A stretch of 64,000 nucleotides of DNA. It comes from JBBTCX01 sp964494205 (GTDB lineage: Bacteria > Planctomycetota > Phycisphaerae > UBA1845). The notes under the pieces are model-generated. The model had not been told where the DNA came from. It ran no database searches and worked only from the letters and a program-made list of their open reading frames with translations. The stretch's first letter is position 1. The number at the start of each line of letters is the position of its first letter. This document shows positions 17,659 through 25,631 of the stretch, one piece after another. The translations under genes were made by a program, and so were the position numbers. The stretch is taken from positions 372,001 through 436,000 of the forward strand of contig CAZBRD010000001.1 of assembly GCA_964494205.1 (NCBI GenBank). Direction: 5' to 3'.

Positions 17659-18627
17659 TCAGGGGTTGCTGCTACCGCAAAGCGGCGAAATGCCCGTACC
17701 CGGCGCAGTATTCTCCGTGCAGCCGCAGGGATTGTGGCCGGAGAACGCGCTCAACACAGCCAAGATGTCATCGAGATTGACGATGCCATTCCCGCCGCAA
17801 GGTGCGAGGTCTGCATCAGGGGTTCCTGAATTTGTGAATACAACCAGAACGCTAAGTATATCATCCAAATTTGATTGGCCGCCTGAAAAGGTGACGTCAC
17901 CATAAGCCGCGCATGAGAAAACACAGAACCCACACGGTCCACACACAACATGATTGCAGGCGTTGTCGTCCAAGCAAGAAGGGTTGCGACAATCAGCAAC
18001 TGTAAAGCACAGGCAGCCGGGACATTCAAAATTGATCGTGCATGATACGCAACCATCACATGGACATGGGTCGCCGTCGTCGCACTCCTCGCCCGCCGCA
18101 GTATTCACGTATTCGTCGCCGCATTCCGCAAACGTGCAATCAATATCGCACATGGCTGTCTCGCCACCATCGTCACATTCTTCGCTATCGTCGATTGCAC
18201 CGTTGCCGCAAACACAATCACAAAAGCCCGGGTTGTTGTGGCCACAGGTAGGTGAAACGCCGTTGGTGTACGCCTGACATTGTGCATCCGTCGAGCAAGA
18301 GATCTGCGTGATATCGATAGGAGTACACTGGCCTTGGGGAAGTGCTCGTAGGCATTGCTGTAGAGTACAGGCATTGTGATCTTCTTCGCAGGGTCCAACG
18401 ATGATTCCTGAAAAAGCATCGCAGCACTGGTAAGGTGCAAAATTCAATGCGTGGTGACATTCACCGGTGTCGATCAGGCAAACATCCGCAGTACATCCGT
18501 TCCCGTCGTTGCAATCCGCATTTGTCTGACACGGAGGAGGGCCGGCGATCGCGAACGAAGCTGAGGGCAAGACCAGAAGCAAAGGAAGCACGCTCAAGAA
18601 GAATGGGCCCAAGCGGTCGATTGGCAT
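17659..18627 (-). CDS. secreted Cys-rich repeat protein with dockerin-like tail
   Basis: Exported protein of about 322 residues with over 40 cysteines. The signal peptide covers about 1-29. Cys-rich modules follow: CQTNADCNDGNGCTADVCL (residues about 33-51) and two repeats of the type found in myxobacterial and planctomycete surface proteins, CGNGAIDDSEECDDG and CGDEYVNTAAGEECDDG. The C-terminal part reads GQSNLDDILSVLVVF and GIVNLDDILAVLSAF, a double calcium-loop pattern like a dockerin. The protein is likely disulfide-rich and extracellular; its partner is unknown. ATG 18627 has GGGAGA 7 nt upstream. The same Cys module family returns in the large protein at 57320. Confidence 0.83.
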   Translation of the reverse strand: MPIDRLGPFFLSVLPLLLVLPSASFAIAGPPPCQTNADCNDGNGCTADVCLIDTGECHHALNFAPYQCCDAFSGIIVGPCEEDHNACTLQQCLRALPQGQCTPIDITQISCSTDAQCQAYTNGVSPTCGHNNPGFCDCVCGNGAIDDSEECDDGGETAMCDIDCTFAECGDEYVNTAAGEECDDGDPCPCDGCVSCTINFECPGCLCFTVADCRNPSCLDDNACNHVVCGPCGFCVFSCAAYGDVTFSGGQSNLDDILSVLVVFTNSGTPDADLAPCGGNGIVNLDDILAVLSAFSGHNPCGCTENTAPGTGISPLCGSSNP

Positions 18628-18953
18628 GTTTGTTCTCCCGCACCTGACGTTGAAGACAGTCAACTAGCGATTCGAACTGCGAGTCTGCGTACCCCCCGGG
18701 TCCAGAGCATTGTAACAGCACCGCGATCAAAGTTGATAGGCCGATCCACGCGGTAGTAACTGTGATTGAAAAGTATCGCAGGATTGGCCTCAGGTGATAT
18801 ACTGCTTTCGCTGCTCCCTGACGATCGACTGGCACGGCAATTGCATCGCTAAAAGTTGTATGGGCCAGCTTGTGTAGCGGCGCTGAGCCGACGGATGAGA
18901 ATGGAGCCGCTCGTTCGAGGTTTTTCACGCATCAAGTTGAAGGAGTATGGGCC
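18628..18953. other. divergent intergenic region, no gene seen
   Basis: 326 bp between the Cys-rich protein gene and gdhA. No coding sequence is supported. It must hold promoters for both genes; the only site I would name is the extended -10 listed next. Confidence 0.55.
18795..18803 (+). promoter_or_regulatory. candidate extended -10 element for gdhA
   Basis: TG-A-TATACT, an extended -10 match, 150 bp upstream of the gdhA start. No good -35 hexamer precedes it. Pattern match only. Confidence 0.3.
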
Positions 18954-20204
18954 ATGTCGGAAATGAATCCATTTGCCATTGCACAACAACAGCTCGATGA
19001 AGCCGCGGGAAGACTTGGTTTGGACAAAGCGACGCACGAACTGCTCCGCTGGCCTATGCGCGAGTACCACTTCACGCTGCCGGTGAAGATGGACAGCGGG
19101 GAAACGAAAATCTTCAAAGGCTATCGTGTGCAGTACAACGACGCGCGCGGCCCGAACAAAGGCGGCATCCGCTGGCATCCGGAGGAAACCATCGACACCA
19201 TCCGCGCGCTGTCGGCGTGGATGACATGGAAGACGGCTGTGGTCGATATTCCACTCGGCGGCGGCAAGGGTGGCATCGTATGCAATCCGAAAGAGCTTTC
19301 AGAAACGGAGAAGGAGCGACTCGCTCGTGCATACATCCGCGTCGTTGGACGCGAACTCGGTGTGCATCGCGATGTTCCCGCGCCCGACGTGTACACGACT
19401 CCGCAGATCATGGCGTGGATGATGGACGAATATGAAACCATCGTCGGCCACTCGCACCCAGGCATGATCACCGGTAAGCCGCTGGCTGTCGGCGGATCGC
19501 AGGGACGTGGCGATGCAACGGCGCGCGGCGGTGTGTATGTCGTTCGCGAAGCGGCTAAGGCGCAGAACATGAACGTCAGCAACGTGACTTACGCGATTCA
19601 GGGTTTCGGAAATGCAGGGCAATATGCGGCTACGCTGCATCGCGAGATTCTTGGCGGCGGTACGCTGATCGCGGTGAGCGACTCGCGCGGCGGCGTGATG
19701 AACAAGAACGGACTCGACGCCGAGGCAATCGTTCGACACAAGCTCGAAACCGGGGCGGTGGCCAACTTCCCGGGCTCGACACCGATCAGCAATGAGGATT
19801 TGCTGGAACTCAAAGTAGACGTGTTGTATCCGTCGGCGCTTGAAGGCGTCATCACCGCGAAGAACGCCGCGAAAATTCAGGCGAAGATCAGTTGCGAGTT
19901 GGCGAACGGTCCCACGACGCCCGAGGCTGACAAGATACTGTTTGAAAAAGGCGTGTACGTTCTTCCCGACTTCCTGGCCAACGCCGGCGGCGTCACGGTC
20001 AGCTACTTCGAGCAGGTACAGAACACTTACAACTACTACTGGTCACTCGATGAGATCCACAAGCAACTCGATCGCAAGATGACCGATGCGTATGCGGCGG
20101 TCCACGCGATGGCCAAGAAATCGCGCGTGCACAACCGACTGGCGGCGTACATGGTCTCGGTTTCGCGCGTGGCTGAGGCGTGCAAGATCAGAGGGTGGGT
20201 TTGA
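18954..20204 (+). CDS. gdhA: glutamate dehydrogenase (Glu/Leu/Phe/Val family)
   Basis: Cytoplasmic enzyme of 416 residues interconverting glutamate with 2-oxoglutarate and ammonia using NAD(P). Substrate and catalytic segments are intact: GYRVQYNDARGPNKGGIR (about 57-73), MTWKTAVVDIPLGGGKGG with the catalytic Lys105 (about 90-107), and D-V-P-A-P-D-V-Y-T. The nucleotide-binding domain starts at the G-F-G-N-A-G motif near residue 220. Length and order match the short hexameric bacterial type. Cofactor preference cannot be decided with confidence. ATG 18954 has AAGGAG 9 nt upstream. A receiver-like gene and a peptidase follow in the same direction, so it heads a small cluster that may concern nitrogen compounds. 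Confidence 0.95.
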   Translation: MSEMNPFAIAQQQLDEAAGRLGLDKATHELLRWPMREYHFTLPVKMDSGETKIFKGYRVQYNDARGPNKGGIRWHPEETIDTIRALSAWMTWKTAVVDIPLGGGKGGIVCNPKELSETEKERLARAYIRVVGRELGVHRDVPAPDVYTTPQIMAWMMDEYETIVGHSHPGMITGKPLAVGGSQGRGDATARGGVYVVREAAKAQNMNVSNVTYAIQGFGNAGQYAATLHREILGGGTLIAVSDSRGGVMNKNGLDAEAIVRHKLETGAVANFPGSTPISNEDLLELKVDVLYPSALEGVITAKNAAKIQAKISCELANGPTTPEADKILFEKGVYVLPDFLANAGGVTVSYFEQVQNTYNYYWSLDEIHKQLDRKMTDAYAAVHAMAKKSRVHNRLAAYMVSVSRVAEACKIRGWV

Positions 20205-20215
20205 TTGAAGTGCAC

Positions 20216-20245
20216 AATGGCGAATAGCGAATGATGAATAATTAG
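20216..20245 (+). repeat. GCGAAT/GATGAAT simple intergenic repeat
   Basis: Degenerate short-period text (GGCGAATAGCGAATGATGAA and on) between gdhA and the receiver-like gene, of the same style as the AATTAC repeats elsewhere in the window. Confidence 0.5.
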
Positions 20246-20254
20246 TGTCATTCT

Positions 20255-20605
20255 ATGGCACGACTGTTCTACATCCACTGGAACAAAGATGAAGCGCTCG
20301 AAATCGTTCGGGCGCTGCGCGAGGCTGGGCATGTGGTTCGATACCACGCGGAGTCCGGTGAGGAAGCGTGGAAGCTGCTGAAGGAATCGCCGCCGGATGT
20401 GCTGTTGATTTCGCTGGAGCGGTTGCCGTCACATGGTCGCCGTGTGGCGGCGGTGACTACAGAATACAAGAAGCTTCGCGAGTTGCCGGTCATTTTCGTC
20501 GGCGGAGAGGACGAAAAAGTCGCCCTCACGAAGAAGGAATTCCCTAACGCAACTTTCTGTTCGTTCGATTTGCTCCTCAAGACAATTGAAAAGGTGGTCG
20601 CATGA
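20255..20605 (+). CDS. degenerate response-regulator receiver domain
   Basis: Stand-alone receiver-like protein of 116 residues. The overall plan of a CheY-type domain is present: beta-1 LFYIHWN, helix DEALEIVRALREAGH, then PPDVLLISLERLPSHGRR where the phospho-acceptor should lie, and a late LPVIFVGGEDEK. The acceptor Asp is replaced: the usual L-[LM]-D-[LI] reads L-I-S-L, and the acidic pair near the N-terminus is missing too. It therefore probably cannot be phosphorylated in the normal way, and may be a constitutive or ligand-binding adaptor. Its last codons overlap the next gene by 4 nt (ATGA), giving tight coupling to the cyanophycinase-like peptidase. Confidence 0.75.
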   Translation: MARLFYIHWNKDEALEIVRALREAGHVVRYHAESGEEAWKLLKESPPDVLLISLERLPSHGRRVAAVTTEYKKLRELPVIFVGGEDEKVALTKKEFPNATFCSFDLLLKTIEKVVA

Positions 20606-21540
20606 AGCGATTGGTATTTGCTGTCTTTGTTTTCTTTCTCGCTCATTCACCGGTGACAGCTGATGACACTCCACCCGTGACAACGTCCAAAGGCAAGCTG
20701 ATCGCGGTTGGCGGTGGAACCATCGACGCCGAGATGGTCAAACGAATCCTCGAAGCGATCGGCGGGCCCGAGAAGCAAATTCTTATCATCCCGTGTTCGT
20801 CCGAACGACCCGAGGCCGGTGAAGAATCTGCGAAGGCTTGGCGCGAGCGCGGCGCGAAACATGTGAACTGGCTCGCTTGTTCCGAGAAGGAGAGCATACC
20901 TCTGCATGAATCCGTTACTGACAAAATAGGAATTGCACGATTTGAAGGGGCGGTTCCTTTGACGAAGCCTTTTCAGCCCCATGAGAGTCCCGTCTATTCG
21001 CATGACCATGCACTGAACGCTATTCGGGCCGCTGATTTCATATGGATTTCGGGTGGTGATCAGAACCGCCTTTTGAAAATGCTGAACGACTTCAACCTGG
21101 CGGATGACATTCGCGAGCGACACAGAGCCGGGGCGACCGTGGGTGGAACCAGCGCGGGAGCGGCTGCACTTTCCAAACTGATGCTCACCGGACAATCCAA
21201 GCTCGATCGCATCGCCGTCGAGCCCGGAGACACAGCTGAGGGACTCGGCCTGTGGCCCGAAGTTGTCGTTGACCAGCACTTCCTCGCTCGGGGGCGGTTC
21301 AATCGATTGCTGGCGGTCGTGATGGAGAATCACCAACTTGTGGGGATCGGAATCGATGAATCCACGGGCGTGATCGTGAACGGGTCGAAGCTCGAAGTAT
21401 TTGGGCAAGGGCAAGTCCTTGTCATCGACGCACGATTTGCATTTTCCCCAACATGCGTTCAAAACGGCCCCATTTACGGGATGAGCCTGCACTACCTCCC
21501 GAGTGGGTTCCCGTTCGACTTGAACCGCCAGTTGCCATAG
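20602..21540 (+). CDS. exported cyanophycinase-like S51 peptidase
   Basis: About 312 residues. A signal peptide (MKRLVFAVFVFFLAHSPVTA) directs it out of the cytoplasm. The peptidase S51 core follows: KLIAVGGGTID at about 32-42, ISGGDQNRL at about 149-157, and the nucleophile elbow GGTSAGA with Ser184. VVDQHFLARGR matches the later conserved segment. Intracellular cyanophycinase splits cyanophycin into beta-Asp-Arg dipeptides. Secreted forms in other bacteria act on cyanophycin or isoaspartyl peptides from outside. No cyanophycin synthetase is in the window. The gene is translationally coupled to the degenerate receiver and lies after gdhA, consistent with use of external nitrogen, but this is inference. 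Confidence 0.88.
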   Translation: MKRLVFAVFVFFLAHSPVTADDTPPVTTSKGKLIAVGGGTIDAEMVKRILEAIGGPEKQILIIPCSSERPEAGEESAKAWRERGAKHVNWLACSEKESIPLHESVTDKIGIARFEGAVPLTKPFQPHESPVYSHDHALNAIRAADFIWISGGDQNRLLKMLNDFNLADDIRERHRAGATVGGTSAGAAALSKLMLTGQSKLDRIAVEPGDTAEGLGLWPEVVVDQHFLARGRFNRLLAVVMENHQLVGIGIDESTGVIVNGSKLEVFGQGQVLVIDARFAFSPTCVQNGPIYGMSLHYLPSGFPFDLNRQLP

Positions 21541-21810
21541 CTCCATTGCTGATGGGTTCCAATCCGTGACGAACCAGATTGAAGTACGCGTTGCGACCAT
21601 GCAGGTGTTGGCCTCACCGGACCACTTGCGGTCTGGTTGGTGACAGGTTTTTTTCGCTATGGAGGTGATCGCTTGGAGAGACAAATCGAGCGATCGGAGT
21701 GCGAATGCAGCCTTTTCCAGCGACACGCGAGACCGTCAAGCGAGAATCACAAATGGCTAATTGGCTAAGGTGAAAAAATTTCAATGAAGTGACACCATGT
21801 GGCACACGCC

Positions 21811-21841
21811 GAATTACGAATTACAAATGACGAATTACAAA
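21811..21841 (+). repeat. AATTAC/ACGAAT simple intergenic repeat
   Basis: GAATTACGAATTACAAATGA and on. Contains the 13-mer AATTACAAATGAC (21819-21831), which also occurs in both arms of the repeat in the coaC-coaB spacer. Confidence 0.7.
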
Positions 21842-22019
21842 ACATAGCGGAAAACAGAAAGTCTAAAACCTAAGCGCCTAAAAGCGGATGGGTTATCGAT
21901 TTTCGATTGTTGGATAGATGCGGCCTGATGGGCATCCCACCAATTAATAGCGTGCGGTTCGGTCGCGCGTACGCTTCGATCGCCGCTGCCGGGGCTTTGC
22001 AAATTACTTGGGCCATTCC

Positions 22020-22039
22020 CCCACGGCTTCCGCCGTGGG
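22020..22039. repeat. 8-bp palindrome in non-coding region
   Basis: CCCACGGC, TTCC loop, GCCGTGGG. No T-tract, so not a terminator. Probably part of a dispersed intergenic repeat. Confidence 0.6.
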
Positions 22040-22524
22040 CTGAACGCGTGTCGCCGCTGCCGCGGCTTGGGAGGACTGACTGCGGTGGAAATATCATGGC
22101 GAGAATGACATCGTGAGCATTCGAGCGAGCACCAAGAATTAATGGAATGCGCATTGGGTTTTTCGAATAGCGGCATCTGAGTCTTCCGTGGGCCCACGGA
22201 TTGGTTCTACCTACTAGAGTCTATGACAAAACAGGGTGCTGTTGCCAAAGAGACCCTCACCCCAACCCCATCGTGCTCCCTAATCGGTCGCTCTCTGTCT
22301 AAGAGGGAGAGGGAGGTATTGGTACACGCTGCTATTTCAATAACTTGACGGTCGCTCGCCGGGGCGAACTTTGCGTAATGGCGCGTGCCTGGAGGCGTTT
22401 TTTTGAACTTATCGCGATTTCGGGCGTAGTATGGGGGCCCGCGGAAGATAAGTGTGGTGCGGGATGTGGCGTTTCCCTGTATCTAATACGGTAGGTCTCC
22501 CAACATCTGATCGGAGATTCGGTC

Positions 22525-24816
22525 ATGAAATTGCTCGCACTTAAGATAGCCTTCTTCAGCGCCTGCCTCGTCGCCTCGCCCGCCTATGCCCAGAGCGGCA
22601 CCTTTCCCGGTGATTATGATGGGGACGGGGTGATTTCGCTGGCGGACTTCGCGGTGTTACATGGTTGCTTCGCGGGTCCCGACACTGGGCCGGTTACTCC
22701 GGAGTGCGCGCCGGGTGATTTTGATGTGGACGCTGATATGGATGTCCGCGAGGTGCAATCGTTTCAGAACCAATTCTCAGCGCAGGAGTGCACCTATAGC
22801 CCTTTTAACTACCAGATTTGGCAAATCGACACGATGCGTACGGTCAAGTCGGCGGACATGAACAATGATGGTATACCGGACGTATTATCCACTAATAGCA
22901 GTAGTCTCTCCATTACACTTGGACTCGGCCATGCGCAATTTGCGTTGCCTGTCGTTTATCAAATAGCTCAGATATCAGTTGTTATTGATGTTGGCGATAT
23001 TGATGCGGATGGTAATCTTGATGTTGTTGCCGGCCGTTCACCGACTCGCTTTGACATAACCATATTTAGAGGCAATGGACGTGGCGCGCTCGTTGAACAA
23101 GAGTCATATCATTTCCCTGGCTTTGTTGGACTCCCGACATTGAACGACGTCGATAGCAATGGTACACCAGACATAATCGCCTGGACAGAGGACGGTATTG
23201 CATCGCTCCTTAATGATGGAACCGGCAGTTTTGGCGAACCTATCTATTCAGTTCTTCCTGTTGCAGACAAGTTGCGGCTGGCCGATCTTAATGGGGACGG
23301 AAGAAGCGATATCGTTGGGCGGAGTCCTGGGGCGGCCGGATTTGCTGTCGCGTTCGGCAATGGTGATGGCAGTTTCGTCAACTCTACGCAGTACTACGGG
23401 GGCACGGTTGCGGGAGTTCCGGCACTGGAGGACATGAATCACGATGGCATAACTGATATCGTCGCCATACTCGAGTCCGTTAATGACATTGTAGTCCTCA
23501 CAGGCGACGGCACGGGGCATTTCGTAGAGATTTGGCGTCACTCATTTACTCACCACCCTCGAACAATTGCGATTGCCGATGTTAATCATGATAGCAATCT
23601 TGACATACTCGCAATCGCAGCTAACGGCATCTCAGTTTTACTCGGAGACGGAACAGGCTCGCACCAACTCTTTTCTACCTACTGGCCAAGATTAGGCGAA
23701 TTCCTATTTCCGGATTTGACACTAGCGGACATTAACGGCGATTCCCATTTGGATATCCTGGCCAGTAGGGGATACCTCGGTTTCCTACTGGGATACGGTG
23801 ATGGCAGCTTTAGCGCACCTATGAGCTATGACATCGATGCTGACAATATTGCTATAGACGACTTTGATGGTGATGGAGACCTTGACGTAGCCGCGTTTGA
23901 TTACCACGATATTTCCATACTGGTAAACGATCATGAGGGCCAATTAGATCTCACATCAACAATTGAGGTTTCGACCACTAGTACATCAAACATGATTTCG
24001 GCTGACCTCAATAACGATGGAGACCCCGATTTGCTTTGGGTTTCTTGGGCCCAACTGTTTACCATGCAAGGAAAAGAGGGGAGCGATTTTGAAGAACCTG
24101 TCCCTTATCCAATTGGTTCAGGAGCGACCACCCTAACGACTGCAGACCATAATGGTGATGGGATTCGAGATGTCATTGCCGGGCAGGGAGAGCGATTATT
24201 GATCATTCCCGGGATCGGAGATGGTGCACTTGGTGCTCTTACAGCGCTAGAGATGGGTGGTGCAGTATCCGATATCGGCGCCTATGACATTAACTTTGAC
24301 GGACGGGATGAGTTGTTTGTCCTCAATAAGACAATCGGGGAACTTGTCGTCCTGATGGCTCACGAAGATGAGGGCTGGAGCCAAGTGGCGGTCGAGACCA
24401 CTCTGGACGTTCCAGTCAACCTGTATCTTGATGATGTCAGCGGAGACAATATTCTGGATGTCATCATCACGAAAAGCGGCCAGGTGGGAATTCACTTGGG
24501 ACGTGGGTATGGGAGTTTCGACCCTGTAGCCATTATGGAAACCGAAGGGACTCATCCGGCAGCGGCTATAAGCGACGTCGATGGCGACTCTCGAGTCGAT
24601 ATTGTGCTGACGCGACCTAACGACGGAGTTGACACATACTATGGACTTGGCAATGGTCAGTTCCAATTTGGTGGTGAATCATCGTTTCTTTTTGTCTGGG
24701 TCAATGGACTCCGTAAGTCGATCGTCGCGTGCGACATGAACAATGACGATCGCCCGGATCTTGTGTCATTTGAGTCGCAATCAATCAGTGTCATGTTGAA
24801 CAAGTGTGGGTTCTGA
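22525..24816 (+). CDS. secreted FG-GAP/VCBS repeat protein with N-terminal dockerin-like pair
   Basis: Exported protein of 763 residues. The signal peptide ends at about residue 23 (SPAYAQ). Next comes a dockerin-like segment at the N-terminus instead of the C-terminus: GDYDGDGVISLADFAVLHGC, then GDFDVDADMDVREVQSFQ. The rest is about twelve to fourteen FG-GAP/VCBS blades of about 45-50 residues, each with a calcium loop of the kind D-x-[ND]-x-D-G-x-x-D-[IVL] and a strand such as V-L-x-G-x-G-x-G. These blades form integrin-like beta-propellers that bind calcium and mediate adhesion. There is no sorting tail, so it may be released. ATG 22525 has GGAGATT upstream. It is convergent with the AhpD-like gene. 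Confidence 0.88.
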   Translation: MKLLALKIAFFSACLVASPAYAQSGTFPGDYDGDGVISLADFAVLHGCFAGPDTGPVTPECAPGDFDVDADMDVREVQSFQNQFSAQECTYSPFNYQIWQIDTMRTVKSADMNNDGIPDVLSTNSSSLSITLGLGHAQFALPVVYQIAQISVVIDVGDIDADGNLDVVAGRSPTRFDITIFRGNGRGALVEQESYHFPGFVGLPTLNDVDSNGTPDIIAWTEDGIASLLNDGTGSFGEPIYSVLPVADKLRLADLNGDGRSDIVGRSPGAAGFAVAFGNGDGSFVNSTQYYGGTVAGVPALEDMNHDGITDIVAILESVNDIVVLTGDGTGHFVEIWRHSFTHHPRTIAIADVNHDSNLDILAIAANGISVLLGDGTGSHQLFSTYWPRLGEFLFPDLTLADINGDSHLDILASRGYLGFLLGYGDGSFSAPMSYDIDADNIAIDDFDGDGDLDVAAFDYHDISILVNDHEGQLDLTSTIEVSTTSTSNMISADLNNDGDPDLLWVSWAQLFTMQGKEGSDFEEPVPYPIGSGATTLTTADHNGDGIRDVIAGQGERLLIIPGIGDGALGALTALEMGGAVSDIGAYDINFDGRDELFVLNKTIGELVVLMAHEDEGWSQVAVETTLDVPVNLYLDDVSGDNILDVIITKSGQVGIHLGRGYGSFDPVAIMETEGTHPAAAISDVDGDSRVDIVLTRPNDGVDTYYGLGNGQFQFGGESSFLFVWVNGLRKSIVACDMNNDDRPDLVSFESQSISVMLNKCGF

Positions 24817-24886
24817 TTTTCTGGCGAGTGCCGTTTCGCTCGAAGCCAAACCAATCTTCTCGATCAAGTGCGCAAACGATTGGCTC

Positions 24887-25600
24887 TCACATTCCTGGCT
24901 CCAGATCCACATGCAGACCGTCGGCGATGCGGTTGATGTAATTGAAATAGGCGATGACCTGCGTTGCGTCGTGGATGGCGCGGTCCGTGAGGCCGAGCGT
25001 TCTGAGGTTTGAGATATCTGATTCGGCCATTTGCCACGGCGTGCGCGTGAGTTTCGTCGCGAAGTCGCAGAGTGCGCGATCGATCGGGGCCAGATCAGCA
25101 CTTGTGTAATCCGTCTTGAATTGGTTGACCCATTCGTCGATCGCGCGGTGGTTGGCTGAGGCGGTCGGCGAATCGGTCCGCGTGGTGGACCCTACCTCCT
25201 TGGTGATGCTGGGTTTGTTCTTTTCAATATCGACCGAACTGGTCCGCATGGCGGACCCTACGTTTTGATTCACCCAGTTGGCCGGTGAACCGGTTTGCAG
25301 AACGGACGCAACTAGTTCGACCTCAACCCGGAGGTCATCCGCATGGGCTTGCGTTCAGTAATGGCAGTTGTTGGCCCGCGAGACGACGGTCGCGAGCATT
25401 TCTCGCTGGGCACGCGTGAGCGGCGACTCGCCGAACATGATGTCGCGATAGAGTGAGATGCCAGTCTGCAAGACCTGCGGGTTCTGACTCTGCACTTTGA
25501 GGATGTTGAAGACCTTGCCAGCGCGCTTGAGGGCTGCGTCGTAGATGCGTTTGAGTAGCCCGTCGGCTTCAGATTCGGAGAATATTTTGATCCAGGCCAT
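24887..25600 (-). CDS. AhpD-like peroxidase-related protein with in-frame TGA, candidate selenoprotein
   Basis: The two halves (25600-25358 and 25354-24887) are in one frame, split only by TGA at 25355-25357. The family is the AhpD-core 'peroxidase-related' group, with active site E-x11-C-x-x-C-x-x-x-H. Here E67, C79 and H86 are present and the TGA (codon 82) falls exactly on the second cysteine: CHY-TGA-TQAH. Homology resumes as KLTRTPWQMAESD and VIAYFNYINRIADGLHVD, typical of the family's C-terminal half. A SECIS-like hairpin follows the TGA. The product would be about 237 residues, against about 190 for relatives, because of a roughly 50-residue insertion (about 98-150) holding a repeated palindrome. 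It would reduce peroxides or disulfides. It ends an operon after mlaD (31-bp gap). A nonsense mutation is the alternative. Confidence 0.8.
25175..25261 (-). repeat. two copies of a palindrome inserted in frame in the AhpD-like gene
   Basis: On the plus strand, GGTCCGCATGGCGGACCCTA(C) at 25241-25261 and GGTCCGCGTGGTGGACCCTA(C) at 25175-25195 differ at two positions and start 66 bp (22 codons) apart. The first is a perfect 7-bp palindrome (GGTCCGC and GCGGACC). Both lie in the family-foreign insertion and keep the frame open. Confidence 0.85.
25319..25336 (-). promoter_or_regulatory. candidate bacterial SECIS hairpin
   Basis: In the mRNA, 18 nt after the TGA, GACCTC and GAGGTC form a perfect 6-bp stem around the 6-nt loop CGGGTT. 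The loop begins 24 nt after the TGA. This agrees with the known bacterial SECIS layout (apical loop about 16-37 nt downstream, G among the first loop bases, short stem). A wobble pair could extend the stem by one. Confidence 0.65.
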
Positions 25601-25631
25601 GCGAGGCTATTCTACTTTGGAAAGTTGCCTT

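Larger units (their letters stand above)
21541..22524. other. long intergenic region with repeat debris, no gene
   Basis: 984 bp. I examined both strands: open frames here (for example 21835-22197 on the minus strand) have no ribosome binding site, skewed composition and no recognised domain. The stretch carries an AATTAC repeat (21811-21841), a perfect 8-bp hairpin (22020-22039), C/T- and G/A-rich text around 22248-22318 (ACCCTCACCCCAACCCC and GAGGGAGAGGGAG), and AT-poor filler. It looks like accumulated non-coding repeats. The last 100 bp should hold the promoter of the FG-GAP protein gene. Confidence 0.6.

Noticed and set aside
21835..22197. A 120-residue minus-strand gene in the long spacer
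   Set aside because: It crosses the palindrome and the AATTAC repeat, has no ribosome binding site and no recognised domain.
24887..25273. A separate 128-residue gene next to an 81-residue gene
   Set aside because: Both are in one frame and are the two halves of one AhpD-like domain, divided only by the TGA; see the selenoprotein finding.
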